From Muribaculaceae bacterium (GTDB lineage Bacteria > Bacteroidota > Bacteroidia > Bacteroidales > Muribaculaceae): a DNA stretch of 10,869 nt. The translations under genes and the position numbers were made by a program. The notes under the pieces are model-generated. The model made no database searches. It saw only the letters and a list, made by a program, of their open reading frames with translations, and was not told the DNA's origin. Each line of letters opens with the position of its first letter. Within the stretch, counting starts at the first letter, position 1. The stretch is taken from assembly GCA_029052265.1 (NCBI GenBank), contig JAIDJJ010000255.1:1-10869 (forward strand), in the 5' to 3' direction. This document shows, piece after piece, positions 1 through 7,400 of this stretch.

Positions 1-401
1 ATAACCAAAATTCAAGTATAAATTCAGTGGAAACAAATTCTTGCCATTCAGAGAATCTGTATGGCAAAAACTATCTCTCTTCTTTCACAAGACAAAAGAT
101 ATCGTTTCCGGGAAAGCAATTATTATCTATAGTTTCACAACTGTAAATGACTTAATCGCTTCGAAGCAGTTATCAACTTGCGTACGTAGGTACTCTGAAT
201 CTACTTGAATTTTAGATCTGCCTGTTTTCAGCACCTAAAAACATGTTTAGAGACTAAAAACTTGCAGATATGCAAATTTAAGGATAAAAACTATAAATAC
301 GCAACTTATAAACGTTAAAAACACTCCCGGAAAATGTTAAAATGCTTAATTATGGCATTTATGAAGGTAAAAAAAAGGGTGAAGTGTCATGATATAATGG
401 T
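1..401. other. AT-rich gene-free left edge
   Basis: No reading frame here has convincing protein character, and I see no tRNA-like or rRNA-like sequence. The stretch is AT-rich. The heptamer TAAAAAC occurs four times in direct orientation (236-242, 255-261, 285-291, 316-322), which may simply reflect composition. A possible leftward promoter is listed separately. The region lies beyond the terminator of glsA, so it probably serves as the upstream or downstream flank of a gene outside the window. Confidence 0.5.
273..305 (-). promoter_or_regulatory. Possible leftward Bacteroidetes-type promoter
   Basis: Read on the minus strand, 273-280 is TAAATTTG, an exact match to the Bacteroidetes -7 consensus TAnnTTTG. 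A GTTG (302-305), three of four bases matching the -33 element TTTG, lies 21 nt upstream, within the usual 19-21 nt spacing. It would drive a leftward gene outside the window. Short motifs like this occur by chance in AT-rich DNA, so this is weak. Confidence 0.22.
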
Positions 402-445
402 AAATAAGCGGCATCCAAACTCTGAAGTGTGGATGCCGCTTATTT
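402..445. terminator. Bidirectional intrinsic terminator after glsA
   Basis: A perfect 16-bp inverted repeat pairs 402-417 (AAATAAGCGGCATCCA) with 430-445. After one A/G mismatch the loop can add a further 3-bp ACT/AGT helix closed by CTGA. It lies 14 nt beyond the glsA stop codon. On the plus strand the stem runs into a T-rich tract (443-449). On the minus strand it is preceded by an A-run and followed by only TTT. It should end glsA transcription and could also stop rightward transcription entering from the left edge. Confidence 0.85.
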
Positions 446-459
446 TTTTACAAAGATGG

Positions 460-1374
460 TCAGAAAATGGATTCGCGGGTTTTGGTGGTGAGCAGTTCGA
501 GCGCTTTCATGCCCATTATGGAATTTCCCTTCTGATTCAGGCGCGGCGACCACACCACTACTGAATAACGCATAGGATAGACGGCTGCAATTCCTCCCCC
601 TACCCCGCTTTTCCCGGGAAGTCCTACGAGAAACGAAAATTCACCTGCCTCGTCATAAAAACCACAGGTCTGCATGATCGCGTTTATGCGTTTCACCTGC
701 GACGACGACAGGTCGACACCACCGTATGAGAAATGTTTGCGGTGGTCGGCGAATGCAAGAAAAGCAGCTGCAAGATCTTTGCAGTTCATTTCAACAGAGC
801 ATAACATGAAATAAAAATGCAAAACCTCTTCAATGTCTCCCTTTATGTTGTCATGATACTTCAGCAGATTGGCTATCGCTGCGTTGAGATACCCTTTCTC
901 TCTCTCTGACCTTGCCACTTCCTCATTATAGTTTATGTCAGGATTGCCGGTAAGTTCTCTTATAAAAGAGATGAAATCTTCTTCGGGGTTCGGCAGTTTT
1001 TCAAGTAAAATGTCTGCCACTACAATTGCGCCGGCGTTGATGAAAGGATTTCTCGGCTTTCCGCGTTCAGCTTCAAGCTGTATGAGTGAATTGAAAGAAG
1101 TGCCCGAAGGTTCCTTGCCCACCCTTTCCCAAAGCCGGTCGCCGATGAGATTAAGAGCCATGGCAAGGGAAAACACTTTTGAGATACTCTGTATTGAAAA
1201 CGGGACGTCGGCATCCCCTTCGGAATATACATCGCCATGGACAGTGTGGATACATATTCCGAACTGATCGGGATTGACCCGCGCGAGTGCGGGTATGTAG
1301 TCAGCCTGTTTTCCCAGACCCTCGAATGGCTTTACTTCACGACAGATTGATTCGATGACTTCCTGATATTTCAT
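460..1374 (-). CDS. glsA: Glutaminase (serine-dependent beta-lactamase fold)
   Basis: Hydrolyses L-glutamine to glutamate and ammonia in the cytosol. The product has 304 residues, the usual length of bacterial GlsA/YneH-type glutaminases. Family landmarks are visible: the catalytic SxxK as S63-I-S-K66 within FSIQSISKV, the substrate-pocket segment NPFINAGAI (N113) and the C-terminal GLPGKSGVGGG (251-261), with its conserved valine. There is no signal peptide. The start is ATG at 1374; the upstream sequence lacks a Shine-Dalgarno, as is usual in this phylum, and residues 1-30 fit the family. The stop is TGA, 14 nt before a strong terminator. In other gut bacteria glutaminase ammonia release contributes to acid resistance, often with a glutamate decarboxylase, but no such partner is in view. 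A palindrome and a possible promoter upstream suggest its own regulation. Confidence 0.95.
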   Translation of the reverse strand: MKYQEVIESICREVKPFEGLGKQADYIPALARVNPDQFGICIHTVHGDVYSEGDADVPFSIQSISKVFSLAMALNLIGDRLWERVGKEPSGTSFNSLIQLEAERGKPRNPFINAGAIVVADILLEKLPNPEEDFISFIRELTGNPDINYNEEVARSEREKGYLNAAIANLLKYHDNIKGDIEEVLHFYFMLCSVEMNCKDLAAAFLAFADHRKHFSYGGVDLSSSQVKRINAIMQTCGFYDEAGEFSFLVGLPGKSGVGGGIAAVYPMRYSVVVWSPRLNQKGNSIMGMKALELLTTKTRESIF

Positions 1375-1426
1375 GATCGTATTTTAGAAGAAGTGTAAAA
1401 TATATCGGGATTCTGTGCGTAATAAA

Positions 1427-1439
1427 CCTATGACATAGG
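1427..1439. promoter_or_regulatory. Operator-like palindrome upstream of glsA
   Basis: CCTATG-A-CATAGG is a perfect 6-1-6 inverted repeat, centred 59 nt upstream of the glsA start codon. It lies next to possible -7 boxes, so a dimeric regulator bound here would sit near the transcription start. The symmetry is directly visible; the regulatory role is inferred. Confidence 0.35.
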
Positions 1440-1447
1440 CTGCGGCA

Positions 1448-1480
1448 CAAATATGTTCTGAAAATAATTGTGCAAAATTA
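1448..1480 (-). promoter_or_regulatory. Candidate glsA promoter
   Basis: Minus-strand 1473-1480 reads TAATTTTG, an exact fit to the Bacteroidetes -7 box TAnnTTTG, and would give a leader of roughly 90 nt. A second near match, CATATTTG (1448-1455), has a TTTG 17 nt upstream (1473-1476), slightly short of the usual 19-21 nt gap. I see no good -33 element for the first box. One of the two probably serves glsA, but the choice is uncertain. Confidence 0.33.
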
Positions 1481-1561
1481 ATATTTCCTGACGGTTTTTG
1501 TAGAATCGAAAGATAGAAAAATGCTTCCGATATGGCAAAATGCTGTGATATGTATGTGAAA

Positions 1562-1601
1562 CAAGCCGACAGTTTGCCATATAAGGCAGACTCCCGGCTT
1601 G
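1562..1601 (-). terminator. Hairpin after the 142-residue gene
   Basis: An outer 7-bp stem (CAAGCCG 1562-1568 with CGGCTTG 1595-1601) and an inner 8-bp stem (1571-1578 with 1585-1592, one G-T pair) are separated by a 2x2 internal loop and closed by ATATAA. It begins 28 nt beyond the stop of the upstream gene, as expected for a terminator. The minus-strand tail is only TTTC, with no real T-run, so termination may be leaky. Part of the inner stem can pair instead with 1530-1539. Confidence 0.5.
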
Positions 1602-1629
1602 AAAGGGTAAAAATACTTACAATCTGTTT

Positions 1630-2058
1630 TTAATTCTGATTAAGCGCCTGGAAATAGCAGTCGGCGATGGCTGTCCATTCCTCAAGTGTGCCTTGGGTTG
1701 TATAGCCCTTCACTGCTTCCGGATCGCCAAGATCTTTTATGGCTATGTCTTCCGTCAGAGTCACCACTGTCGGGGCAGCCTCTGTATCCGGATTCCAGAA
1801 ATCTTTGAATTTTATCGGAGCCCGGTCTTCTTCGATAAGATAAAGCACATCATTGTAGCGGTATAGCCCCATTATCTGTGCCACTCTCGACTTTGCGGGG
1901 TCTTTTGCAGAATGGCATACCACTTCCGGCAGGAAAGGAAATCCCGCAGTGGCATTGTCCCAGATGATTGCACCTATTCCGCGGCTCTTCATGTCATCAA
2001 TGATGCCCTGTTTAGCATCGGCAAAAAGTTTTGCCGATTCATGATTTGTGTTTTCCAT
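1630..2058 (-). CDS. Uncharacterised 142-residue cytosolic protein
   Basis: I do not recognise a family. The product has 142 residues, is rather acidic, and lacks a signal peptide, membrane segment or coiled coil. It looks like a compact alpha/beta fold: an N-terminal helix (about 5-25), a strand with IIWDNATAGFPFLPEV (31-46), then GLYRYNDVLYLIEEDRAPI (64-82), a TEDIAIKDLGDPEAV segment (103-117) and a C-terminal helix TLEEWTAIADCYFQAL (124-139). Two cysteines (48, 134) do not form a metal-site motif. Codon composition resembles its neighbours and there is no overlap with other plausible frames, so it is probably a real gene. The ATG at 2058 is preceded by AT-rich sequence without a Shine-Dalgarno and by a 10-bp palindrome. 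It seems to be a single-gene unit: a strong terminator lies on its upstream side and a hairpin follows it. Confidence 0.72.
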   Translation of the reverse strand: MENTNHESAKLFADAKQGIIDDMKSRGIGAIIWDNATAGFPFLPEVVCHSAKDPAKSRVAQIMGLYRYNDVLYLIEEDRAPIKFKDFWNPDTEAAPTVVTLTEDIAIKDLGDPEAVKGYTTQGTLEEWTAIADCYFQALNQN

Positions 2059-2072
2059 AAATTTATCAATTG

Positions 2073-2082
2073 GTTACGTAAC
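2073..2082. promoter_or_regulatory. Palindrome GTTACGTAAC before the 142-residue gene
   Basis: A perfect 10-bp palindrome centred about 20 nt upstream of the start codon. It could be an operator close to or within the leader. I could not find a convincing -7/-33 promoter pair around it, so the function is open. Confidence 0.25.
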
Positions 2083-2245
2083 ATATCCCGGATTTTGATA
2101 TTCCGGTAATATGTATACGTTTCATCCGTCATGTTGTTCATAACAGCCATTCCAATTATTGTTAAGGAGTCTAAAGTATATTTCGGGAGTCAGGGCAGTC
2201 AAGGAGAATGAGCGGTTTAGGTGCTTAAGGAACGTGCACTAAAAA

Positions 2246-2269
2246 AGCGGTCGATTCACATCGACCGCT
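2246..2269 (-). terminator. Strong minus-strand intrinsic terminator
   Basis: A perfect 10-bp stem (AGCGGTCGAT 2246-2255 with ATCGACCGCT 2260-2269) encloses a 4-nt loop. On the minus strand the stem is followed directly by six T residues, a textbook terminator. On the plus strand the nearest T-run starts about 8 nt beyond the stem, so function there is weaker. The nearest credible minus-strand gene upstream is the phosphatase, whose stop lies about 790 nt away at 3059, so it either ends a very long 3' UTR or an unannotated RNA. Confidence 0.85.
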
Positions 2270-2525
2270 CTCAATACTTTTTCGAACTAACCTAACATCA
2301 TGAAACGATTTTCTGATATTAAGACAAATCGGGAGGTGGTTTTGTTCACGGAATATTAAAAATTTTTTGAAAAAATTTTAATAAATCACTTTTACAGAAT
2401 TTCGGCTGCCTTGAAAACGAAATCTTCTTACTGTATGCACGAATGACGTTTCATGGTTCCAATGAGGTAAGAAAGAAGTCTGTTTTTGAGACGTGATGCC
2501 ATATGACACTTTTCCACAAGAAAAT
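2270..2525. other. Gene-free spacer between terminator and repeat array
   Basis: No supported gene. The minus-strand frame that runs through this part gains its length from the repeat array to the right and has no recognisable protein character. The only structure I see is the AT-rich dyad listed separately. No promoter pair was found on either strand. Confidence 0.5.
2354..2383. other. AT-only near-perfect dyad
   Basis: TATTAAAAATTTTTT (2354-2368) is nearly the inverse of AAAAAATTTTAATA (2370-2383): one A is bulged and a single G forms the centre. It could extrude as an AT cruciform, or act as a weak bidirectional terminator or a bent-DNA site. It lies between the repeat array and the 2246-2269 terminator. 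Confidence 0.45.
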
Positions 2526-2961
2526 GTTAAAACAGAAGGACATAAGGACATAAGTTTAGATAAAACATAAGGACATAAGGACATAAGTTTAGATAAAACA
2601 GAAGGACATAAGGACATGGGTTTAGATGAACAAAAGTACATAGGTTTGGATAAAACAAAAGTGCATGGGTTTAGATGAACAAAAGGACAGAAGGACATAA
2701 GTTTAGATAAAACAGAAGGACATAAGGACATAAGTTTAATATAAAATAAGGATGGAAGTTTAATAAATATAAATTTAAGTATATTTATGTACTTATGTAC
2801 ATATGTACTTATGTACTTATGTACTTTTGTACTTTTGTTTAATGTCATCATTTATGTTCTTATGTACTTATGTACTTATGTACTTATGTACTTATGTTTT
2901 TATCTAAACTTATGTTCTTTTGTTCTTCTGTTCATCAAGATAACTTTTGTTCTTCTGTTCA
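2526..2961. repeat. Inverted array of 9-nt repeats in 24-33 nt units
   Basis: The left half (2526-2778) is a head-to-tail series of units beginning GTTTAGATAAAACA or a variant. Units start at 2526, 2554, 2587, 2620, 2644, 2669, 2701, 2734 and 2758, with lengths of 21-33 nt. Unit length changes with how many AAGGACATA 9-mers follow the header. The 31 nt from 2587 and from 2701 are identical. The right half (2780-2961) carries mostly TATGTACTT 9-mers, an inverted header (TATCTAAAC, 2901-2909) and an exact 18-bp direct repeat at 2917-2934 and 2944-2961, spaced 27 nt. The halves are inverted copies with about one mismatch per 9-mer. The centre is a 9-bp AT stem (2763-2771 with 2780-2788). Frames stay open through it because 9 is a multiple of 3. 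No associated enzyme is visible. Confidence 0.85.
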
Positions 2962-3058
2962 ACAAATACACTTGTCCTCAAAAAATAACCGAAGTTTTGT
3001 TTAGAAGTTTGTTATAGCTCAGTTTTGCACTTCGTTCCTGAATCTACAGAATGGATAC

Positions 3059-4336
3059 TTATCGATTGATGTCTTGATTGTGTGTGAGATATCCTGTCCA
3101 TTGCATGCGCAGCTGTCGCCATGGCACCACTTTTCCCGAGGCTACTCCAGTGGCGGTCTCATACCGGATTGTAAGCCATCTGCCGTTTAATCTTAAAGCG
3201 ACATACGGCTCGCCTGACTTGTCTTTTAAAAGGATGATAAGCAGGTTGGCACCCAATGGCGACACTTCCCAGTCTTTCCAGTGCCCGGATATCTCATTTG
3301 CATCCCCTTCCGGATAGTAGCATCCCGGCAGTCTCATGAGAGCGAAGAGAGGCATGACAGTCTCGGCATGTCCGAAACGCAGTTTACCCATCTGAGAGCC
3401 TGTCGCGCCGGCTGCCGCGGAATCTGTGGTGGCTATTATGTCGTCAAGCAGGAGATGCGCGCTTGTTGCGGGAAGATCTGAAAATTCACTTGCGGAACGC
3501 TGATAGTAGTGTTTGAGGTTGGCTGCCTCCCAGCATGTGCGGTATTCGGATTCGGAGAACCATTCCTCCGGATGCCATGGTAATTGAGCCGCTGGAAGAG
3601 ACTGTAAGACACCATACATGTCGAGTGTCAGTTTTTTCAATTTCCCATCATCCATTTTACATGAGAATAAAGCCCGGGCGGGAGAAGGCGATATGTTTGT
3701 TTCCACAAAACTGTCGTATGCCCCACGCCAGTTTCCATGGGCGAGATATGCCATATATGCAGTGTCGGTGGTAAAGAAACGTAACATAGGGTTGAACTGT
3801 CTCCCTTCGGATGCAGATATTTCAAGATAAGATGAATGGCACACAAGTTGATGGCATAGTTCATACATTGTCATGACTACGCGCGGCACATATGTGGCGA
3901 CAGCCTCCACCCTACCCTTTTTCAACAGATCGGGCACGATTGCCGCCATTTGTTTGCCGAGTCTCCGCTCCTCATATTTCCCGACGGCGTTGAGCGCACC
4001 CCAGTCACCCGAGGTCACAGAGTCCACTCTGCATAGGAGATTCAGAAAATCTTCCCCTTTTGGGGTCAGCCTCCCTTCCTTACGGGCTTCTGATAACTCT
4101 TTTACAAGCCCGTCAACCTTTTTTTCGGAAGAAAGGAAACGGGCGCCGTGGCGTGCCATATAATTGACAAACACGGGCGTCATTCCGCTGTCCCACGGCA
4201 CAATGGTGTCGCATCGGGAAAAGTCGAACGGCATCATCGTGCCGTTGAGCTGTGGCGGAAAAGATTCGGCGGAGCCGGATATAAAAGCGATAGCGAAACT
4301 CACCAATGCTGCCGCCCGTAAGAGAAGTGTTTTCAT
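3059..4336 (-). CDS. Secreted histidine phosphatase, MINPP/phytase-like
   Basis: A 425-residue clade-2 histidine phosphatase, expected to remove phosphate from inositol phosphates or other phosphomonoesters outside the cytoplasm. Residues 1-23 form a typical signal peptide (MKTLLLR, hydrophobic core to about 19, likely cut after GSA). The catalytic motif is R62-H-G-A-R66 in YMARHGARF; H63 would be the phosphorylated nucleophile. The proton-donor motif is H323-A-E-T, the HAE version typical of multiple inositol polyphosphate phosphatases rather than the HD of acid phosphatases. R152 (TYVPRVVMT) fits the conserved mid-domain arginine. The Pro that usually ends RHGxRxP is Leu68 here. The length fits the family. 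The ATG at 4336 lies 4 nt from the base of a 14-bp hairpin. The substrate is uncertain: phytate is plausible but not shown. No lipobox cysteine is seen, so a periplasmic or vesicle location is likelier than a lipoprotein. Confidence 0.85.
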   Translation of the reverse strand: MKTLLLRAAALVSFAIAFISGSAESFPPQLNGTMMPFDFSRCDTIVPWDSGMTPVFVNYMARHGARFLSSEKKVDGLVKELSEARKEGRLTPKGEDFLNLLCRVDSVTSGDWGALNAVGKYEERRLGKQMAAIVPDLLKKGRVEAVATYVPRVVMTMYELCHQLVCHSSYLEISASEGRQFNPMLRFFTTDTAYMAYLAHGNWRGAYDSFVETNISPSPARALFSCKMDDGKLKKLTLDMYGVLQSLPAAQLPWHPEEWFSESEYRTCWEAANLKHYYQRSASEFSDLPATSAHLLLDDIIATTDSAAAGATGSQMGKLRFGHAETVMPLFALMRLPGCYYPEGDANEISGHWKDWEVSPLGANLLIILLKDKSGEPYVALRLNGRWLTIRYETATGVASGKVVPWRQLRMQWTGYLTHNQDINR

Positions 4337-4340
4337 AATA

Positions 4341-4375
4341 ATGCGGAATTGTTTATGTTAGAAACAATTCCGCAT
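4341..4375 (-). promoter_or_regulatory. 14-bp hairpin abutting the phosphatase start
   Basis: ATGCGGAATTGTTT (4341-4354) pairs perfectly with 4362-4375 around a 7-nt loop. On the transcript it ends 4 nt before the phosphatase ATG and begins about 50 nt after the mfd stop. Neither side has a T-run, so it is a poor intrinsic terminator. It may protect the 3' end of mfd RNA, lower expression of the downstream gene, or control ribosome access. A smaller 5-bp hairpin (CCCTG 4397-4401 with CAGGG 4409-4413) lies between it and the mfd stop. Confidence 0.6.
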
Positions 4376-4426
4376 CAATTAGGTTTAGAACACGTTCCCT
4401 GAAAATTCCAGGGTCTTATGAAAATT

Positions 4427-7400
4427 TCAGACCGGAACGGCGTTCTCCATTGAAGTCAGGATGGCGAGGGCTTCGGTCACTGTCGAGACTTTGTCTATCA
4501 GTATGGAACGCTTCCCGTTTAAATCGCGGAGCTCGCACCTTAGCGGGTCTGACTGAAGATACGAGAGTACCTTTCCGAAGGCGGGACTCTGATAATACGC
4601 CTTGTTGTCGTCTCCCACAAAATATACCCTCAGTTTTCCACCTTTCAGGGCGAGTCTCTCTATGCCGAGCCTCCGTGCCGACATGCGTAGCGGAACCACC
4701 TTGATCAACTCTTCCGAAATCAGAGGGATAGCGCCGAAACGGTCGCGCAGATGGCTGCGGAATTCCTCGATCTGTGCCTGGGTCTCCATATTGTCGAGCT
4801 GCTGGTAAAGGCTGATGCGTTCGCTTTCCTGAGGGACATAATCCGGGGGCAGTCGCAATTCCAGATCGCTTTCAATCGTACAGTCTGCCACAAACTCCTC
4901 CTCTTTCCCGGCATTGAGATCGTCAAACTCTTCAGCAAATTCCTCAGTCTTCAATTCCAGTACAGATTCCTTAAGAATCTTCTGATACGCCTCATAGCCG
5001 AGGTCGGCTATAAAACCGCTTTGTTCCGCGCCAAGAAGATTTCCTGCGCCACGTATGTCGAGATCCTGCATGGCGATGTGTATGCCGCTTCCCAGGTCGC
5101 TGAAATTCTCGATCGCCTGCAGACGCCGCCGTGCCACAGGAGTGAGCGGATTTCCCGGAGGCACGAGAAGATAACAGAAAGCCTTCTTGTTGTTTCTTCC
5201 CACCCTGCCGCGCAACTGATGCAATTCGCTCAGACCGAAGTTCTGGGCATTGTTGATCAGTATGGTATTGACATTCGGCATGTCGATACCGTTCTCCACG
5301 ATGGTGGTTGAAAGCAACACGTCATAGTCCTGGGCGGCAAAATCGAGTATCGCCTGTTCAAGTTTTTCAGGAGGCATCTGCCCGTGGGCTGTGACGATCC
5401 TTATGCTGGGCACGAGACGGCGCAAGGTGTTTTCGAGAGTAGCAAGATTCTCTATCCTGTTGGATATGAAAAACACCTGTCCGTTGCGGCTGAGCTCGAA
5501 AGATACCGCCTCTTTTATCACGTCGTCGTCGAAAGTGGAGACATTGGTCACTATCGGCTGGCGGTTGGACGGGGGTGTGTTGAGAGAAGAAAGATCGCGT
5601 GCCCCCATAAGGGAAAACTGTAGAGTGCGGGGTATCGGAGTCGCGCTCATGGTCAGAGTGTCGACATTCACTTTAAGCTGCTTAAGTTTTTCTTTCACCG
5701 CCACACCGAATTTCTGCTCCTCGTCGACTATCAGCAATCCGAGATCCTTGAATTTCACCCCTTTCCCTATAAGCTTGTGGGTGCCGATGATAATGTCTAC
5801 CTTCCCGGCTTCCAGATCCGCGAGAATCTGTTTCACCTCTTTCGGTTTCTTTGCCCGTGAGATAAATTCCACCCTTACGGGAAGATCCTTCAGACGTTCG
5901 GAGAATGTGTGGTAATGCTGCATGGCGAGCACGGTGGTGGGCACGAGCACAGCGGTCTGCTTGCTGTCGGCGGCGGCTTTGAAAGCCGCCCTGATGGCGA
6001 TTTCCGTTTTCCCGAAACCTACATCCCCGCATATAAGGCGGTCCATGGGGCGGGGAGATTCCATGTCGGCTTTCACATCCTGTGTGGCTTTCAGCTGGTC
6101 GGGGGTGTCTTCATAGATGAAACTTGCCTCAAGTTCATGTTGCAGGTAGGAATCGGGGGCGAAGGCGAACCCTTTCTCCTGCCGGCGCGCGGCATACAGC
6201 TTTATGAGGTCGCGCGCAATGTCTTTCATTTTTGACTTCGTCTTCTCTTTCAGACGCAGCCATGCTCCCGATCCGAGTTTGCTGATTTTCGGAGGGATTC
6301 CTTCCTTTCCGCGATATTTCGACAGTTTGTGGAGCGCATGAATGGAGACGAGCACCATGTCGTCGTTCTGGAAGAGAAGTTTTATCATCTCCTGGGGATG
6401 TCCGTTGACATCCGTCTTCACCAGCCCGCCGAACTTGGCTATGCCATGATCTATGTGCACGATATAGTCGCCCGTTTCGATCTGCTGCAGCTCCTTAAGC
6501 GACAGGGCAAGTTTCCCGCCTCGCGCCCGGTCGCTTCTGAGATTATACTTATGGAATCGGTCGAATATCTGATGGTCTGTAAAGAAACAGATTTTTGATT
6601 CATGATCCACAAATCCTTCATGGACGGTATGATCCACCGGAGTGAATACAATTTTGTCGCCACGGTCTTCAAAGATTGCTTTCAGACGTTCGTTCTGAAA
6701 AGGGGTGTCGCTCAGGATGAGGATGCGGTATCCGTCGGAAAGGAATTTTGAAAAAGAGTCGGCAATGAGATTGAAATTCTTGTGGTATAGAGTCTGGAGG
6801 GAACAGTCGAAAGAGAGCGTTGCGGATGATTTCCCGCAACCGGTGGTGTGGTGGGTGGCGGGTTCTTCACCGTTTCCTGATGTGGTGTCGGGAACAGGGG
6901 CGCCGAACTCTATCAGCTTCATTGAGTGCAGCCTCGTGGCAAAAGCGTCCGGGTTCACTACATTGCTCATAGCGTCAGATTCACCTTCTCCGGTCACTGC
7001 CACAGCCTGAGATATAGATTCGGATGAGATGCCCCTTATCCGGCTTTCCAGCCAGCTTACAGACTGGCATAGCAATACAGTCGAGATGTCGGCAAACTCC
7101 AGCAGGCTGATCCCGTCGCCTGATTCACCGTCCATGCCTGAAGGGATCACCGAGACGGAGTCGAGACGGGTTTCCGAAAGCTGGGTCTCGACATTGAACG
7201 CCCTTATCGAATCAATCTCGTCGTCAAAGAAATCGATTCGGTAAGGCAGTTCCCCGGAAAAAGAGTACACGTCGAGTATTGACCCGCGCACGGCGAACTG
7301 TCCCGGCTCATACACATAGTCCATCTCCTTGAATCCTAATTCACGCAACCTGCCCCTGACTTTTCCCATGTCGGCTTTTTTCCCGGCCCGGAGTTCAAGA

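Noticed and set aside
334..564. 76-residue plus-strand frame at the left
   Set aside because: It runs through the perfect terminator stem at 402-445 and into the antisense of glsA.
2378..2851. 157-residue minus-strand reading frame through the repeat array
   Set aside because: Its sequence is a translation of the 9-nt repeats (recurring LMSLCPSVLSK-like blocks). Nine-base units keep frames open automatically, and no protein character is seen outside them.
2526..2961. CRISPR array
   Set aside because: There are no unique spacers between repeats; headers and 9-mers are contiguous and degenerate, and no cas gene is present.
2354..2961. Insertion sequence or miniature transposable element
   Set aside because: No terminal inverted repeat with target duplication was found at the borders, and no transposase gene is present. 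The inverted layout is internal and built of tandem units.
2787..3017. 76-residue plus-strand reading frame with YLCTYVLM repeats resembling a membrane protein
   Set aside because: The hydrophobic look comes from translating the TATGTACTT 9-mers. The opposite array gives a similar artefact on the other strand.
4397..4413. CCCTG/CAGGG hairpin as the mfd terminator
   Set aside because: The stem has only 5 bp and no T-run; it is mentioned only as a minor structure beside the larger hairpin.
4751..5311. 186-residue plus-strand frame
   Set aside because: It lies wholly antisense within the well-supported mfd and shows no family features.
5391..5915. 174-residue plus-strand frame
   Set aside because: Antisense shadow of the mfd helicase region with serine- and arginine-rich, non-protein-like composition.
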